A stretch of 64,000 nt of DNA. It comes from Chromatiales bacterium (GTDB taxonomy: Bacteria > Pseudomonadota > Gammaproteobacteria > JAGRGH01). Of the stretch, positions 31,355 through 40,844 are shown one piece after another. The stretch spans positions 44,354 to 108,353 of the forward strand of contig JAGRGH010000037.1 in NCBI GenBank assembly GCA_020445605.1, written 5' to 3'. Both the position numbers and the translations under genes were made by a program. Below the pieces are notes generated by a model. It was not told the DNA's origin. It was given only the letters and a program-made list of their open reading frames with translations, and searched no databases. The stretch's first letter is position 1. Every line of letters begins with the position of its first letter.

Positions 31355-32878
31355 ATGACTGCGTCCGATGTCCGTCATCTGTTGCTGCTCGCGGTCGTAG
31401 CCTTCGCCATGCTGGTGTTCGGCTGGGTCGGTTTCGTGGGCTCGCAGGACGCCGCCTATGCCGATGCCGCTCAGCGTTGGCTCGAGGGCGGCTCGGGCCT
31501 CGCGCCCAGTCACTGGGAGATGCGCTACCTGTACGTCGGCGCCATCGGCGTCGCGTTTGCGCTGTTTGGCGCAACCGAGACCGCCCTTCTGTTGCCCGGC
31601 GTGATTGCCTACCTGATTCTGGTCGGGTTGACCTATCTCGCTCTGCGCGTCCTGGTTGATCGTCATGTCGCCCTGCTTGCGGGCGTATTCGTTGCCGCTT
31701 TGCCGCTGTTTGCGGCCGGGGCGAGCGTCGCGACACCGGACACGATGGAACTGGTTTTCGTCGCGGCGTCCCTGCTGCTGTTGGCCGACAGCGAGAACCG
31801 CGGTCGCACCCGGGGTTGGTTTGTTGCCGTCGGGGTGCTGGCCGGTTTCGCCTGGCTGGTTCGCGAGACGAGTGCCGGGCTCATCGTGTTTTTCCTGCTG
31901 TTGCTGTTCGCCGGGGATCACACCCGGCGCGCGCGCGTGGGCTGGGTCCTGCTGGGCTTTGTGATCGTGGCGGGCGCCGAGTTCGTGAACTATTTCGCGG
32001 CGACGGGCGATGCACTGTATCGGCTGCGGGCGGACTTCGGCGCGGGTGATCTGCTTGGTCGCGGCGGGGTGGCCGAGGCCAGTGCGGACCGCGTCAGCGC
32101 CTTGGTCGTCGGGTCGTGGCTGGACCCGGTCCTGGCCTTGTTTGCCGGCCAGGAGTTCTCGGCGCTGTACTGGCTGGCGATGCCGGTCGGTCTGTGGCTT
32201 GTCTTCGACCGGCGCCTTGCGGCTCAGTCCCGTCGGCTGGTGCGTTATCTCGCCGCGGCCGGACTGATCCAGCTGCTGCTTGTCGTCGCGCTGACCGGAC
32301 AGCGTTACCTGCTGCCGCGCTACCTGTACTGGGGCGCATTCGCGGCGACCCTGCTGCTGGCGATCGGGGTTGTCACGCTTTGGCGACGCGGGTCTCGCGG
32401 GCTGGCCTTCGCGATCGCCGCGGCCTATCTCGCAGGTTGTGCGGCTGGCGTGTATGTCGACAACCGGGAGTACTTCTTCGGCGAGCGTGCCGTGGTCGGG
32501 CTGGCCGCCGACAGCGACGAACCGCTGTATACGGACCCGGAGACCTTCCACCGGATCGAGTTTCTGCTGGAGGCCGCCGGCGTCGCCGCGCGGGTGCGCA
32601 CCGAACCACCGCCGCCCGGCGCGCGGTTCGCTTATCTGCGGCGCAATGTCGATCGTGGCGTGGCAGCGGGGGTCCGTTTCGATTCCGCACAGTACCGTCC
32701 ACAGACGGCCTGGGAGGAACTTGCGCGGTTTGATCCGGGCCGCAAGTGGATCGGCCAGATGATCGCTACGTTGGGGCTGCGCGACGCGCTGCCGTCCGTG
32801 GTCTATCGGCGTCTGAATCGTCCGACCCGCCCGATGATTGTCTATCGTGTCGTGGTCGAGCCCCTGACCGGCGCGTGA
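31355..32878 (+). CDS. GT39-type membrane glycosyltransferase (ArnT/PMT-like)
   Basis: A 507-residue polytopic protein with about nine to eleven hydrophobic helices in the first 380 residues and a soluble C-terminal domain (about 385-507). The first periplasmic loop has SQDAAYADAAQRWLEGG, matching the acidic-residue loop that binds the lipid-linked sugar in GT-C enzymes, and HWEMRYLYVG follows. Such enzymes transfer sugars from polyprenyl phosphate on the periplasmic side. The flanking GtrA-like flippase and the polyprenyl-phosphate sugar synthase two genes on form a natural pathway with it. The gene starts 27 bases after the GNAT stop. Confidence 0.85.
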   Translation: MTASDVRHLLLLAVVAFAMLVFGWVGFVGSQDAAYADAAQRWLEGGSGLAPSHWEMRYLYVGAIGVAFALFGATETALLLPGVIAYLILVGLTYLALRVLVDRHVALLAGVFVAALPLFAAGASVATPDTMELVFVAASLLLLADSENRGRTRGWFVAVGVLAGFAWLVRETSAGLIVFFLLLLFAGDHTRRARVGWVLLGFVIVAGAEFVNYFAATGDALYRLRADFGAGDLLGRGGVAEASADRVSALVVGSWLDPVLALFAGQEFSALYWLAMPVGLWLVFDRRLAAQSRRLVRYLAAAGLIQLLLVVALTGQRYLLPRYLYWGAFAATLLLAIGVVTLWRRGSRGLAFAIAAAYLAGCAAGVYVDNREYFFGERAVVGLAADSDEPLYTDPETFHRIEFLLEAAGVAARVRTEPPPPGARFAYLRRNVDRGVAAGVRFDSAQYRPQTAWEELARFDPGRKWIGQMIATLGLRDALPSVVYRRLNRPTRPMIVYRVVVEPLTGA

Positions 32879-33312
32879 AATTCCGCGAGATTCTCCGGCG
32901 CGAACGGGTCCGGCGCTGGCTACGGTTCGGAGCGGTCGGCGCAACCGGCTTTCTGATCGAGGCAAGCCTGATTACGTTGCTGGTGCACGGTCTGGGTTGG
33001 GGCCCCTACCAGGCCCGCATGATTTCGTTTCCGATTGCAGTCTCGGTCACTTGGTACCTGAACCGGACCTTCACCTTCGCGGACTTGGCCGGCGGTTGCC
33101 GCAAGCGCGAATATGGCCGCTATGTGCTGGTCAACACTGTCGGTGCCGGCACCAATCTGAGTGTGTATGCGATCGCGGTCGCGCTGTCCGGGCAGATCGC
33201 GCGCTGGCCGGTGCTCGGCCTGGTGCTTGGGGCAGGCGCGGGGATGTTCATCAACTACCTCGGCGCGCGACATTTCGCGTTCCGGCCAGACCGGCAAGAG
33301 GTCGAGGCCTGA
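32875..33312 (+). CDS. GtrA family membrane protein (polyprenyl-phosphate-sugar flippase-like)
   Basis: A 145-residue protein with four hydrophobic helices and the GtrA pattern: RFGAVGATGFLIEASLITLL at the first helix, FPIAVSVTWYLNRTFTF, and a last helix GMFINYLGARHFAFRP. GtrA proteins move lipid-linked glucose or similar sugars across the inner membrane. Translation begins at GTG, overlapping the stop of the GT39-type gene by 4 bases (GTGA), so they are coupled. The GT2 gene at 33410 would make its substrate. Confidence 0.88.
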   Translation: MKFREILRRERVRRWLRFGAVGATGFLIEASLITLLVHGLGWGPYQARMISFPIAVSVTWYLNRTFTFADLAGGCRKREYGRYVLVNTVGAGTNLSVYAIAVALSGQIARWPVLGLVLGAGAGMFINYLGARHFAFRPDRQEVEA

Positions 33313-33409
33313 CTGGTGGCAGGCTGAAACGGATTGACGCCATGCGCCGAGTGAATGTCGGCGTCGTCCTGCGGTTGATTTCTTTACGCGGCTTGGGAAG
33401 TCCGAAGAT

Positions 33410-34360
33410 ATGAATTCACGCCTTGAACAACAGCGAATAGCGGTGCTGCTGCCCTGCTACAACGAAGCGGGCGCGATCTCCGACGTGGTTGCGGCGTTTC
33501 GTGACGCGTTTCCGAAGGCGTCAATATTCGTCTATGACAACAACTCCACAGACGACACCGCGGTGCTCGCGGCAGCGGCTGGTGCGACGGTTCGCCACGA
33601 GTCATACCAGGGCAAGGGACACGTGGTGAGGCGGATGTTCGCGGACGTGGATGCAGACGTCTACGTCATGGCCGATGGCGATGGGACCTACGACGCGTCC
33701 TCCGCCGCGGAAATGTTGCGCATGCTCAGTGAGCAGAGACTCGATATGGTCGTTGGCACGCGCATGAATTCGTCAGGCGAAGCGCAGTTCCGTGCGGGCC
33801 ATCGCTTCGGCAACCGGCTGTTTACCGCGTTTGTCGGGTGGCTGTTCGGGCGCACCTTCACGGACATCCTGTCCGGCTACCGTGTTTTTTCCCGTCGCTT
33901 CGTGAAGAGTTTTCCGGTGCTTTCGACCGGTTTCGAGATTGAAACGGAGCTGACCGTGCACGCCCTGCAGATGCACATGCCGGTCGGCGAGAGGGATACG
34001 GTATATGGCGTCCGCGCGCTGGGCTCGCAGAGCAAGTTGAACACCTACTCAGATGGACTGCGCATTGCCTGGACGATCATGCGGCTGTTCAAGCAGGTTC
34101 GGCCCGTGCTGTTCTTTTCGGCGCTGGCCGTCGTTTTAGCGGCTGCCTCGGTTGTGCTCGCCTGGCCGATCTTCACACACTGGCTGGCGACGGGGCTGGT
34201 GCCGCGGCTGCCGACCGCCGTGCTGGCGACAGGCATGATGTTGCTGGCATCTCTGGCGGTCGCCGCGGGTTGGGTGCTGGAAAGCGTGGCTCAGGCGCGC
34301 TTGGAGGCCAAGCGGCTGGCATATCTGGCGATTGGAGAGTCGCCCCGCGCCGGGCATTAG
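33410..34360 (+). CDS. GT2 glycosyltransferase, polyprenyl-phosphate sugar synthase-like
   Basis: A 316-residue protein with a GT-A domain at residues 1-220: VLLPCYNEAGAISDVV at the N-terminus, YDNNSTDDT, and the metal-binding DxD in MADGDGTYDAS. Two hydrophobic helices follow at about 227-255 and 265-290. It resembles dolichyl/undecaprenyl-phosphate mannose or glucose synthases with a C-terminal membrane anchor. With GtrA and the GT39-like enzyme it makes a complete route: load the sugar on lipid, flip it, transfer it. It starts 97 bases after gtrA, with no obvious terminator between. Confidence 0.88.
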   Translation: MNSRLEQQRIAVLLPCYNEAGAISDVVAAFRDAFPKASIFVYDNNSTDDTAVLAAAAGATVRHESYQGKGHVVRRMFADVDADVYVMADGDGTYDASSAAEMLRMLSEQRLDMVVGTRMNSSGEAQFRAGHRFGNRLFTAFVGWLFGRTFTDILSGYRVFSRRFVKSFPVLSTGFEIETELTVHALQMHMPVGERDTVYGVRALGSQSKLNTYSDGLRIAWTIMRLFKQVRPVLFFSALAVVLAAASVVLAWPIFTHWLATGLVPRLPTAVLATGMMLLASLAVAAGWVLESVAQARLEAKRLAYLAIGESPRAGH

Positions 34361-34383
34361 CCAGACGCGGGAGCAGGATCGCG

Positions 34384-34647
34384 TCAGGCGAGCGCTTTGA
34401 TCTGCGCGTTCATGCGGCTCTTGTAGCGCGCCGCGGCATTGCCGTGCAGCAGGCCCTTGGTGACCATGCCGTCGATGTACGGTACGGCCTCGCGGTAGGC
34501 GGCCTGTGCGTCGTCCTTGGCACCGCTGGCGATCGCCGCGCGGACCTTCTTGACATAGGTGCGCATGCGGCTGCGCAGGGCCTGATTGTGCTGGCGGTGC
34601 TTTTCAGCCTGCCGCGCGCGTTTTTCTGCCGAAGCCGTGTTGGCCAA
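34384..34647 (-). CDS. rpsT: 30S ribosomal protein S20
   Basis: An 87-residue, lysine- and arginine-rich three-helix protein that binds 16S rRNA. The start [20 protein letters not shown] and the C-terminal [19 protein letters not shown] are family-typical. It is monocistronic and divergent from murJ, the common gammaproteobacterial arrangement. Its end is 23 bases from the convergent polysaccharide operon. Confidence 0.97.
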   Translation of the reverse strand: MANTASAEKRARQAEKHRQHNQALRSRMRTYVKKVRAAIASGAKDDAQAAYREAVPYIDGMVTKGLLHGNAAARYKSRMNAQIKALA

Positions 34648-34677
34648 CGGGGTTCTCCGAGGCGAAGAAAGCCGCGC

Positions 34678-34706
34678 ATTCTGGCTTCATGGCCAGCGGA
34701 TGTCAA
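34678..34706 (-). promoter_or_regulatory. rpsT sigma-70 promoter
   Basis: On the minus strand TTGACA (34706-34701) is followed after 17 bases by CAGAAT (34683-34678), giving a predicted start near 34671, 24 bases before the rpsT ATG. The -35 is perfect and the -10 matches four of six bases. A TATAAT on the plus strand (34719-34724) may serve murJ, but it has no clear -35. Confidence 0.55.
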
Positions 34707-34733
34707 TGTCCACGCCGGTATAATCCGCCCCCC

Positions 34734-36275
34734 ATGAGCCGGTCCCTGGCCCGATCCACGATCACCGTCGGCGGCGCGACGCTGGCCTCGCGGCTGGCGG
34801 GCTTCGCGCGCGACGTGGTGCTGGCGCGGGTGTTCGGCGCCGGTGCGGAGACCGACGCGTTCTTCGTCGCCTTCAAGATCCCGAACTTCATGCGCCGGCT
34901 GTTCGCCGAGGGCGCGTTTTCGCAGGCCTTCGTTCCGGTGCTGGCCGACTACAAGGTCCGCGAGGGCGGTGCGCTGCGCGATTTCATCGACCATGTCGCC
35001 GGTTCGCTCGGTGCCGTGCTGCTCGTGATCACCCTGGTCGGCGTGGCCGCCGCGCCGCTCGTGATCGGCCTGTTTGCGCCGGGTTTCGTCGGTGATCCCG
35101 GCAAGTTCGGGCTCGCAGTCGACATGCTGCGTCTGACGTTTCCGTACCTGCTGCTGATCTCGCTGACGGCGTTCGCTGGCGGCATCCTGAACAGTCATGG
35201 CCGGTTTGCGCTCCCGGCGCTGACGCCGCTGCTGCTGAACTTTGCCCTGATCGGCGCCGCGCTCTGGCTCGCGCCGCGCACCGAGCCCGCCGTGCTGGCG
35301 CTGGCCTGGGGGGTGCTCATCGCCGGCATTGCGCAGCTCCTGGTGCAGGGGCCGGCGCTCGCGCGGCTGGGCCTGTTGCCGCGGCCCCGTCTGGCGCGCG
35401 GCCACGAGGGGGTGCGCCGGATCATGCGCCTGATGCTGCCGGCACTGTTCGGGGTGTCGGTCACGCAGATCAACCTGCTGATCGACACGATCATCGCCTC
35501 GTTCCTGGTCTCGGGCAGCGTCACCTGGCTGTACTACGCCGATCGTCTGATGGAGTTTCCGCTCGGTGTGTTCGCGATCGCGCTGGGCACCGTGATCCTG
35601 CCGAACCTGTCGGGCCTGCACGTCAAGCGCGACCTCGCGGCGTTCTCCGCGACACTGGACTGGGCGCTGCGGCTGGTGGTGTTGCTGGCCCTGCCGGCCG
35701 CGGTCGGTCTGATCGTGCTCGCCGGGCCGATCCTCGCGACCCTGTTCGGCTCGGCCGAGTTTGGTTCCGGCGACGTCGCGCGAACGGCCGAGGCGCTCGC
35801 AGCCTACGGCGTCGGGCTCGTCGGCTTCACGCTGGTCAAGGTGCTCGCGCCCGGTTTTTATGCACGCCAGGACACGCGCACGCCGGTGCGCATCGGCGTG
35901 ATCGCAATGGCCGTGAACGTCGTCGGAAACCTGACTCTGGTCTGGTTTCTCCAGCATGCCGGGCTGGCGCTGGCGACCTCGATCGCGGCCTGGGTCAATG
36001 GGCTGCTGCTGCTGCGCGGACTCCGCCGCGCCGAGGTCTACCGGCCGGCCTCCGGGTGGAAGGCGCTCGCGTTGCGCGCGCTGTTCGCGAACGCCGCGAT
36101 GGCCGGCGTGCTGGTCGGTCTGGCCGGCGCGACCGAAGTCTGGGGCAGTGGAACGACGCTCGCGCGCGGCGCATGGCTGGCGGCCATTCTGTTCGCTGGC
36201 GTCGTGACGTATTTCGCCGCGCTCGCCCTGGCCGGCGGCCGGGTGCGGCATTTTCGCCAGGGCGCCACAGACTGA
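34734..36275 (+). CDS. murJ: Lipid II flippase MurJ
   Basis: MurJ moves lipid II across the inner membrane for peptidoglycan synthesis. The 513-residue protein has about 14 hydrophobic helices and the signatures STITVGGATLASRLAGFARD and AFFVAFKIPNFMRRLFAEGA, with the cavity arginines in RLAGFARD and RRLF. The later SVTWLYYADRLMEFPLGVFA is also family-typical. An in-frame extension upstream to 34689 is not conserved, so the ATG at 34734 is used. A GC-rich hairpin follows the gene at 36286-36306. Confidence 0.97.
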   Translation: MSRSLARSTITVGGATLASRLAGFARDVVLARVFGAGAETDAFFVAFKIPNFMRRLFAEGAFSQAFVPVLADYKVREGGALRDFIDHVAGSLGAVLLVITLVGVAAAPLVIGLFAPGFVGDPGKFGLAVDMLRLTFPYLLLISLTAFAGGILNSHGRFALPALTPLLLNFALIGAALWLAPRTEPAVLALAWGVLIAGIAQLLVQGPALARLGLLPRPRLARGHEGVRRIMRLMLPALFGVSVTQINLLIDTIIASFLVSGSVTWLYYADRLMEFPLGVFAIALGTVILPNLSGLHVKRDLAAFSATLDWALRLVVLLALPAAVGLIVLAGPILATLFGSAEFGSGDVARTAEALAAYGVGLVGFTLVKVLAPGFYARQDTRTPVRIGVIAMAVNVVGNLTLVWFLQHAGLALATSIAAWVNGLLLLRGLRRAEVYRPASGWKALALRALFANAAMAGVLVGLAGATEVWGSGTTLARGAWLAAILFAGVVTYFAALALAGGRVRHFRQGATD

Positions 36276-36285
36276 GTCGGCGCAT

Positions 36286-36306
36286 GCCCGCCGGCGGTCG
36301 GCGGGC
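36286..36306 (+). terminator. GC-rich hairpin between murJ and ribF
   Basis: GCCCGCCG (36286-36293) pairs perfectly with CGGCGGGC (36299-36306) over a 5-base loop, 11 bases after the murJ stop. There is no T tract, so it may only attenuate or stabilise the message. Confidence 0.35.
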
Positions 36307-36376
36307 GGTGGACTCGTCGGTATTGCATTGCACAAGGCCTTATACTTCACGCCTTTATGCGATCGGCCTTGGCGCG

Positions 36377-37318
36377 ATGTATCTGATCCGTGGCATTCGA
36401 CAACTTGCTTCGCGCCCGGCCGCCGTGCGCGCGGGGTCGGTTGCGACCATCGGCAATTTCGACGGCGTGCACCGCGGGCATCAGGCGGTCCTCGCGCGTG
36501 TGGTCGAACGCGCCCGTGCGCTGCGCCTGCCGGCCGTCGCCATCAGTTTCGAGCCGCATCCGCGCGAATATTTCGCGGGTCGCGGGGCGCCGCCGCGGCT
36601 GACCTCGCTGCGCTGCAAGTTCGAGCGCATGCGTGACGCCGGCATCGATGCACTGGCATTGCTGCACTTCGATTCGCGGCTCGCCGGTCTTGAGGCCGAG
36701 GCATTCGTACGCAGCGTGTTTTTCGACGGGCTCGGTGTCCGGCACCTGGTCGTCGGCGACGATTTCCGCTTCGGGCGCGACCGGCGTGGCGATCATGCGC
36801 TGTTGGTCGACAGTGGACGTCGCTACGGTTTCGAGGTGGAAGACACGCCAACGGTGCTGGATCAGGGCGAACGCATCAGTTCCACGGCGGTGCGTGATGC
36901 ATTGGCCGAGCGTGACCTGGACCGCGCAGAACGACTGCTCGGCTGGCGCTATTCGCTCGGCGGCCGCGTCCGCCACGGCAACAAGCAGGGTCGCGAACTG
37001 GGTTACCCGACGGCCAATATCGGGCTGTATCGGAACCGCAGCGCGCTGGCGGGGATCTTCGCCGCGCGCGTGCATGGCCTGACGGACGGGCCGCGCAACG
37101 CCGTGGCGAGCCTGGGCGCGCGCCCGACGGTGGAGGACAGCGGCGCGGAACTGCTCGAAGTGCACCTGTTCGACTTCAGCGGTTCGCTGTACGGCGAGCG
37201 CATCGAGGTGGAATTTCGCGCCTGGCTGCGCGACATCGAACGGTTCGACAGCCTCGATGCGCTGAAACATCAGATTGACCGTGACGCGGCCGCCGCCCGA
37301 CGTGTACTGGCCGGCTGA
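36377..37318 (+). CDS. ribF: Bifunctional riboflavin kinase / FAD synthetase
   Basis: RibF phosphorylates riboflavin and adenylates FMN. The 313-residue protein has the N-terminal adenylyltransferase domain ([16 protein letters not shown] at about 26-41, [15 protein letters not shown] at about 172-186) and the C-terminal kinase domain ([14 protein letters not shown], then [12 protein letters not shown]). The ATG at 36377 is right for the family; the open frame upstream is chance. It precedes ileS by 8 bases, the usual ribF-ileS-lspA order. Confidence 0.97.
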   Translation: MYLIRGIRQLASRPAAVRAGSVATIGNFDGVHRGHQAVLARVVERARALRLPAVAISFEPHPREYFAGRGAPPRLTSLRCKFERMRDAGIDALALLHFDSRLAGLEAEAFVRSVFFDGLGVRHLVVGDDFRFGRDRRGDHALLVDSGRRYGFEVEDTPTVLDQGERISSTAVRDALAERDLDRAERLLGWRYSLGGRVRHGNKQGRELGYPTANIGLYRNRSALAGIFAARVHGLTDGPRNAVASLGARPTVEDSGAELLEVHLFDFSGSLYGERIEVEFRAWLRDIERFDSLDALKHQIDRDAAAARRVLAG

Positions 37319-37326
37319 CAAAAACA

Positions 37327-40146
37327 ATGAGCGACTACAAACACACACTGAACCTTCCGCAGACCGCTTTCGCCATGAAGGCGAATCTCGCCCAGCGCGA
37401 GCCACAGATGCTCGAACAGTGGCGCGAGATGGGCCTGTACGCACGCATTCGGGCGGCGCGAGACGGTCGGCCACGTTTCGTATTGCACGACGGTCCGCCG
37501 TATGCGAACGGCGACATCCACATCGGGCATGCCGTCAACAAGGTGCTCAAGGACATCATCGTCAAGAGCCGTTCGCTCGGTGGTTTCGACGCGCCGTACG
37601 TGCCCGGCTGGGACTGTCACGGGCTGCCGATCGAACACACCGTCGAGAAGAAGATCGGCAAGCCCGGCGCGAAGGTCGATGTCGCGGCGTTTCGTCGCGC
37701 ATGTCGCGAGTATGCCGCGAAGCAGGTCGAACGCCAGCGCATGGATTTCGAGCGGCTGGGCGTCCTGGGCGACTGGGGCGATCCGTACCTGACCATGGCG
37801 TTTCGTACCGAGGCCGACATCATTCGCGCACTCGGCCGCATCATCGAGCGCGGTCACGTCGTACGTGGCGAAAAGCCGGTGTACTGGAGCGTCGGCGGAC
37901 GCTCGGCGCTGGCCGAGGCCGAGGTCGAATACGAGGACAAGAACTCGCATGCGATCGACGTGCGGTTCACGGCGGTCGATCCCGATATCCTCGCGGCGAA
38001 ATGTGGTGCGGCCGGCGAGGGACCGGTCTCGGTCGTGATTTGGACGACGACACCGTGGACGCTGCCGGCCAACCGCGCGGTCGCGCTGAACGCGGATCTC
38101 GAATACGTGCTCGCGCAGGTCGACATCGACGGCGCCCCCGAGCGCATGCTCGTCGCGGCGGATCTCGCCGACGCGGTGTTTGCGCGCTATGGCGTGCCGT
38201 GGCGGGCGCTGGGTCGCGCGCCCGGCCGCGCGTTCGAGGGTCTGGAACTCGCACATCCGTTCTACCATCGGCACGTGCCGATCGTGCTCGGCGCGCATGT
38301 GACCACCGAAGCGGGCACCGGCGCCGTGCATACCGCGCCGGGGCATGGCGTGGACGACTATCTGGTGGGACTGGACTACGGCCTGCACGTCGACAACCCG
38401 GTCGGGCCCGATGGCCGGTTCGTGGAAGCCACACCGATCTTCGCCGGTGAATCGGTGCTCGAGGTCGACGGGCATGTCCTCGAGGTGCTGCGCAGTCATG
38501 GCAAGCTCGTGCATGCGGAAACGATCCGCCACAGCTACCCGCATTGCTGGCGCACGAAAACGCCGCTGATCTTTCGTGCCACGCCGCAATGGTTCATCAG
38601 CATGGAGGCCAATGGCCTGCGTGAAGCCGCGCGCCGCGCGATCGCCGAAGTCGAGTGGCTGCCGGGCTGGGGCCGTGCCCGCATCGAGGGGATGATCGAC
38701 GGGCGGCCGGACTGGTGTATCTCACGTCAGCGTACCTGGGGCGTGCCGATTGCGGTGTTCGTCGACCGGGCGACGGGACAATTGCACCCCGAGACCTCGC
38801 GACTGATCGAGGCCGTCGCCGAGCGCGTGGAACGCGCCGGGATCGATGCCTGGTATGAACTCGACCCGCGCGAACTGCTCGGCGCCGACGCCGATCAGTA
38901 CGAGAAGATCGAAGACACGCTGGACGTGTGGTTCGACTCCGGCGTCACACACGCAACCGTGCTGGAGCCGCGCGCAGTCCTGCATCGTCCGGCGGAGATC
39001 TATCTGGAGGGCTCCGATCAGCATCGCGGCTGGTTCCAGTCTTCACTGCTGACCAGCGTCGCGATGACCGGCGCCGCACCCTATCGCCAGTGCATGACGC
39101 ATGGTTTCACGGTCGATCAGCGCGGCGAGAAGATGTCCAAGTCCAAGGGCAACGTCGTGCCACCGCAGCAGGTGGTCAAGACCCTCGGCGCCGACGTGCT
39201 GCGCCTGTGGGTGGCGGCGACGGACTATCGCACCGAGATGCGCGTGTCCGACGAGATCCTCACGCGCATGGCCGATGCCTATCGACGCATTCGCAACACC
39301 GCGAGATTCCTGCTTGCGAACCTCAATGGCTTTGATCCGGCCGTTCACCAGGTCGCGCCAGACGCCATGGTTGCGCTGGATCGCTGGGTCGTCGCGCGCG
39401 CCGCCGCGTTGCAGGACGAACTGATCGACGCCTATGAACACTACAACTTTCATCTGATCTACCAGAAGGTGCACAACTTCTGCGTAATCGATCTGGGCGG
39501 TTTTTACCTGGATGTCATCAAGGATCGACAGTACACGGCGCGTGCCGACGGCCTTGCCCGGCGCTCAGCCCAGACGGCGCTGTTCCATGTCTCCGAAGCT
39601 CTGGTGCGCTGGCTGGCGCCGGTGTTGAGTTTCACGGCCGAGGAGATCTGGCGCGAACTGCCCGGCCCGCGCGCGGAATCGGTGTTCCTGGCCGAATGGT
39701 ATGCGGGCCTCGAGCCGTTCGCCCATCGCCATGGCGAAGTCGACTGGCACACGGTCATTGCACTTCGCGAGCCGGTCAAGAAGGCGCTCGAGGCCCTGCG
39801 CAAGGCCGGCGAGATCGGCAGTTCGCTGGATGCCGAAGTCCGCGTGTACTGTGACGGGCAGCGGCACAACACGCTGGCCGCGCTCGGCGACGAGCTGCGC
39901 TTTGCACTGATCACCTCGGCGGCCGCCGTTGCGCCTCTGGCGGATGCGCCAACGGACGCGATCGACGCGCGCTTCGATGACGATGGCGATGAACTCAGGC
40001 TCGTCGTGGCACCCAGCGATCACGCCAAATGCGTGCGCTGCTGGCACCGGCGCGAGGACGTCGGAACGCATGCGGCGCATCCGGAACTGTGCGGGCGCTG
40101 CGTGACGAACGTCGAGGGGCCGGGCGAAACCCGCGCGTTTGCCTGA
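37327..40146 (+). CDS. ileS: Isoleucyl-tRNA synthetase
   Basis: A 939-residue class I synthetase. The HIGH motif is in [15 protein letters not shown], the KMSKS loop is [13 protein letters not shown], and the CP1 editing domain has [13 protein letters not shown]. The C-terminal zinc finger is complete: CVRCWHRR, then ELCGRCVTN. Length and zinc site fit the bacterial IleS1 type, sensitive to mupirocin in other species. A multi-hairpin repeat starts at the first base after the TGA. Confidence 0.98.
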   Translation: MSDYKHTLNLPQTAFAMKANLAQREPQMLEQWREMGLYARIRAARDGRPRFVLHDGPPYANGDIHIGHAVNKVLKDIIVKSRSLGGFDAPYVPGWDCHGLPIEHTVEKKIGKPGAKVDVAAFRRACREYAAKQVERQRMDFERLGVLGDWGDPYLTMAFRTEADIIRALGRIIERGHVVRGEKPVYWSVGGRSALAEAEVEYEDKNSHAIDVRFTAVDPDILAAKCGAAGEGPVSVVIWTTTPWTLPANRAVALNADLEYVLAQVDIDGAPERMLVAADLADAVFARYGVPWRALGRAPGRAFEGLELAHPFYHRHVPIVLGAHVTTEAGTGAVHTAPGHGVDDYLVGLDYGLHVDNPVGPDGRFVEATPIFAGESVLEVDGHVLEVLRSHGKLVHAETIRHSYPHCWRTKTPLIFRATPQWFISMEANGLREAARRAIAEVEWLPGWGRARIEGMIDGRPDWCISRQRTWGVPIAVFVDRATGQLHPETSRLIEAVAERVERAGIDAWYELDPRELLGADADQYEKIEDTLDVWFDSGVTHATVLEPRAVLHRPAEIYLEGSDQHRGWFQSSLLTSVAMTGAAPYRQCMTHGFTVDQRGEKMSKSKGNVVPPQQVVKTLGADVLRLWVAATDYRTEMRVSDEILTRMADAYRRIRNTARFLLANLNGFDPAVHQVAPDAMVALDRWVVARAAALQDELIDAYEHYNFHLIYQKVHNFCVIDLGGFYLDVIKDRQYTARADGLARRSAQTALFHVSEALVRWLAPVLSFTAEEIWRELPGPRAESVFLAEWYAGLEPFAHRHGEVDWHTVIALREPVKKALEALRKAGEIGSSLDAEVRVYCDGQRHNTLAALGDELRFALITSAAAVAPLADAPTDAIDARFDDDGDELRLVVAPSDHAKCVRCWHRREDVGTHAAHPELCGRCVTNVEGPGETRAFA

Positions 40147-40312
40147 CAGGCTGTTGAAAAGAATATTTCAACAGCCTGTTAGCGCGAGACAGGGACGTCT
40201 CGCCCGAAAATCGAACACACAAGTGTTTGATTTTCGTGAGCAACCGAAAACCGCGCTTTTCGGTTGCGATGTTGAAAAGTCCATGGATGGGCCTTTTTCA
40301 ATAACCTGCTAA
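40147..40312 (+). repeat. Multi-hairpin repeat, copy A
   Basis: Five hairpins follow in a row. H1 is CAGGCTGTTGAAA (40147-40159) / TTTCAACAGCCTG (40166-40178), perfect. H2 is GCGAGAC-AGGGAC-GTCTCGC. H3 is CGAAAATCGAACAC with GTGTTTGATTTTCG. H4 is GCAACCGAAAA-CCGCGC-TTTTCGGTTGC, perfect. H5 surrounds CCATGGATGG and ends in TTTTTCAA, terminator-like. The last bases AACCTGCTAA repeat the 3' arm of H1. The element abuts the ileS stop and ends 13 bases before the lspA start. Confidence 0.9.
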
Positions 40313-40325
40313 GGGAGGTCGCGGC

Positions 40326-40844
40326 ATGCTGCGTGCTGGGCTGATCGTCGCCGCGCTGGTCATCGTTGTCGATCGCCTGACCAAGATCGCCGCCGAACGC
40401 GGGCTGGATGCGGCCGCGCCACGGTCGGTCATCGAGGGGTTCTTCGATCTGCGTCTGGCCTACAATCGCGGCGCGGCGTTCAGCTTTCTGGCCGACGCCG
40501 GCGGCTGGCAGCGCTGGCTGTTCGTTGTGCTCGCGGTGGTGATCTCGGCGGTGCTGATCGCCTGGCTGCGCCGGCTCGGAACCGGTGAGCGGGTACGGGC
40601 GCTGGCGATCGCGTTGGTGCTCGGCGGTGCGCTCGGCAATCTGATCGATCGGCTGTCGACGGGCGCGGTCGTCGATTTCCTGCAGTTCTATTTCTGGGGC
40701 TGGCCGTATCCGGCATTCAATATCGCGGATTCCGCGATCACCGTTGGCGTGGTTCTGCTACTTTTCATGGAGTGGCGTCGGCCGGTTTCGGGTCGTGACG
40801 CCGAGGTCCGCCAGCGTGAGCAAGACCGCCCGACGCAGCACTGA
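40326..40844 (+). CDS. lspA: Lipoprotein signal peptidase (SPase II)
   Basis: LspA cleaves the signal peptide of diacylated prolipoproteins in the inner membrane. The 172-residue protein has four hydrophobic helices; the two catalytic aspartates lie in GNLIDRLSTGAVVDFL and FNIADSAITVG. NRGAAFSFLAD is also family-typical. It should follow ileS directly, but copy A of the hairpin repeat is inserted between. GGGAGG before the ATG is a good ribosome site. The 3' end overlaps the following GGDEF/EAL gene by 29 bases. Confidence 0.97.
   Translation: MLRAGLIVAALVIVVDRLTKIAAERGLDAAAPRSVIEGFFDLRLAYNRGAAFSFLADAGGWQRWLFVVLAVVISAVLIAWLRRLGTGERVRALAIALVLGGALGNLIDRLSTGAVVDFLQFYFWGWPYPAFNIADSAITVGVVLLLFMEWRRPVSGRDAEVRQREQDRPTQH

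Noticed and set aside
34719..34724. TATAAT as a murJ promoter
   Set aside because: No usable -35 at 16-18 bases and the predicted start would fall only a few bases before the murJ ATG; not listed as a feature.
34410..36350. 646-codon minus-strand frame opposite murJ
   Set aside because: Gln/Arg/His-rich shadow; it also overlaps rpsT in another frame.
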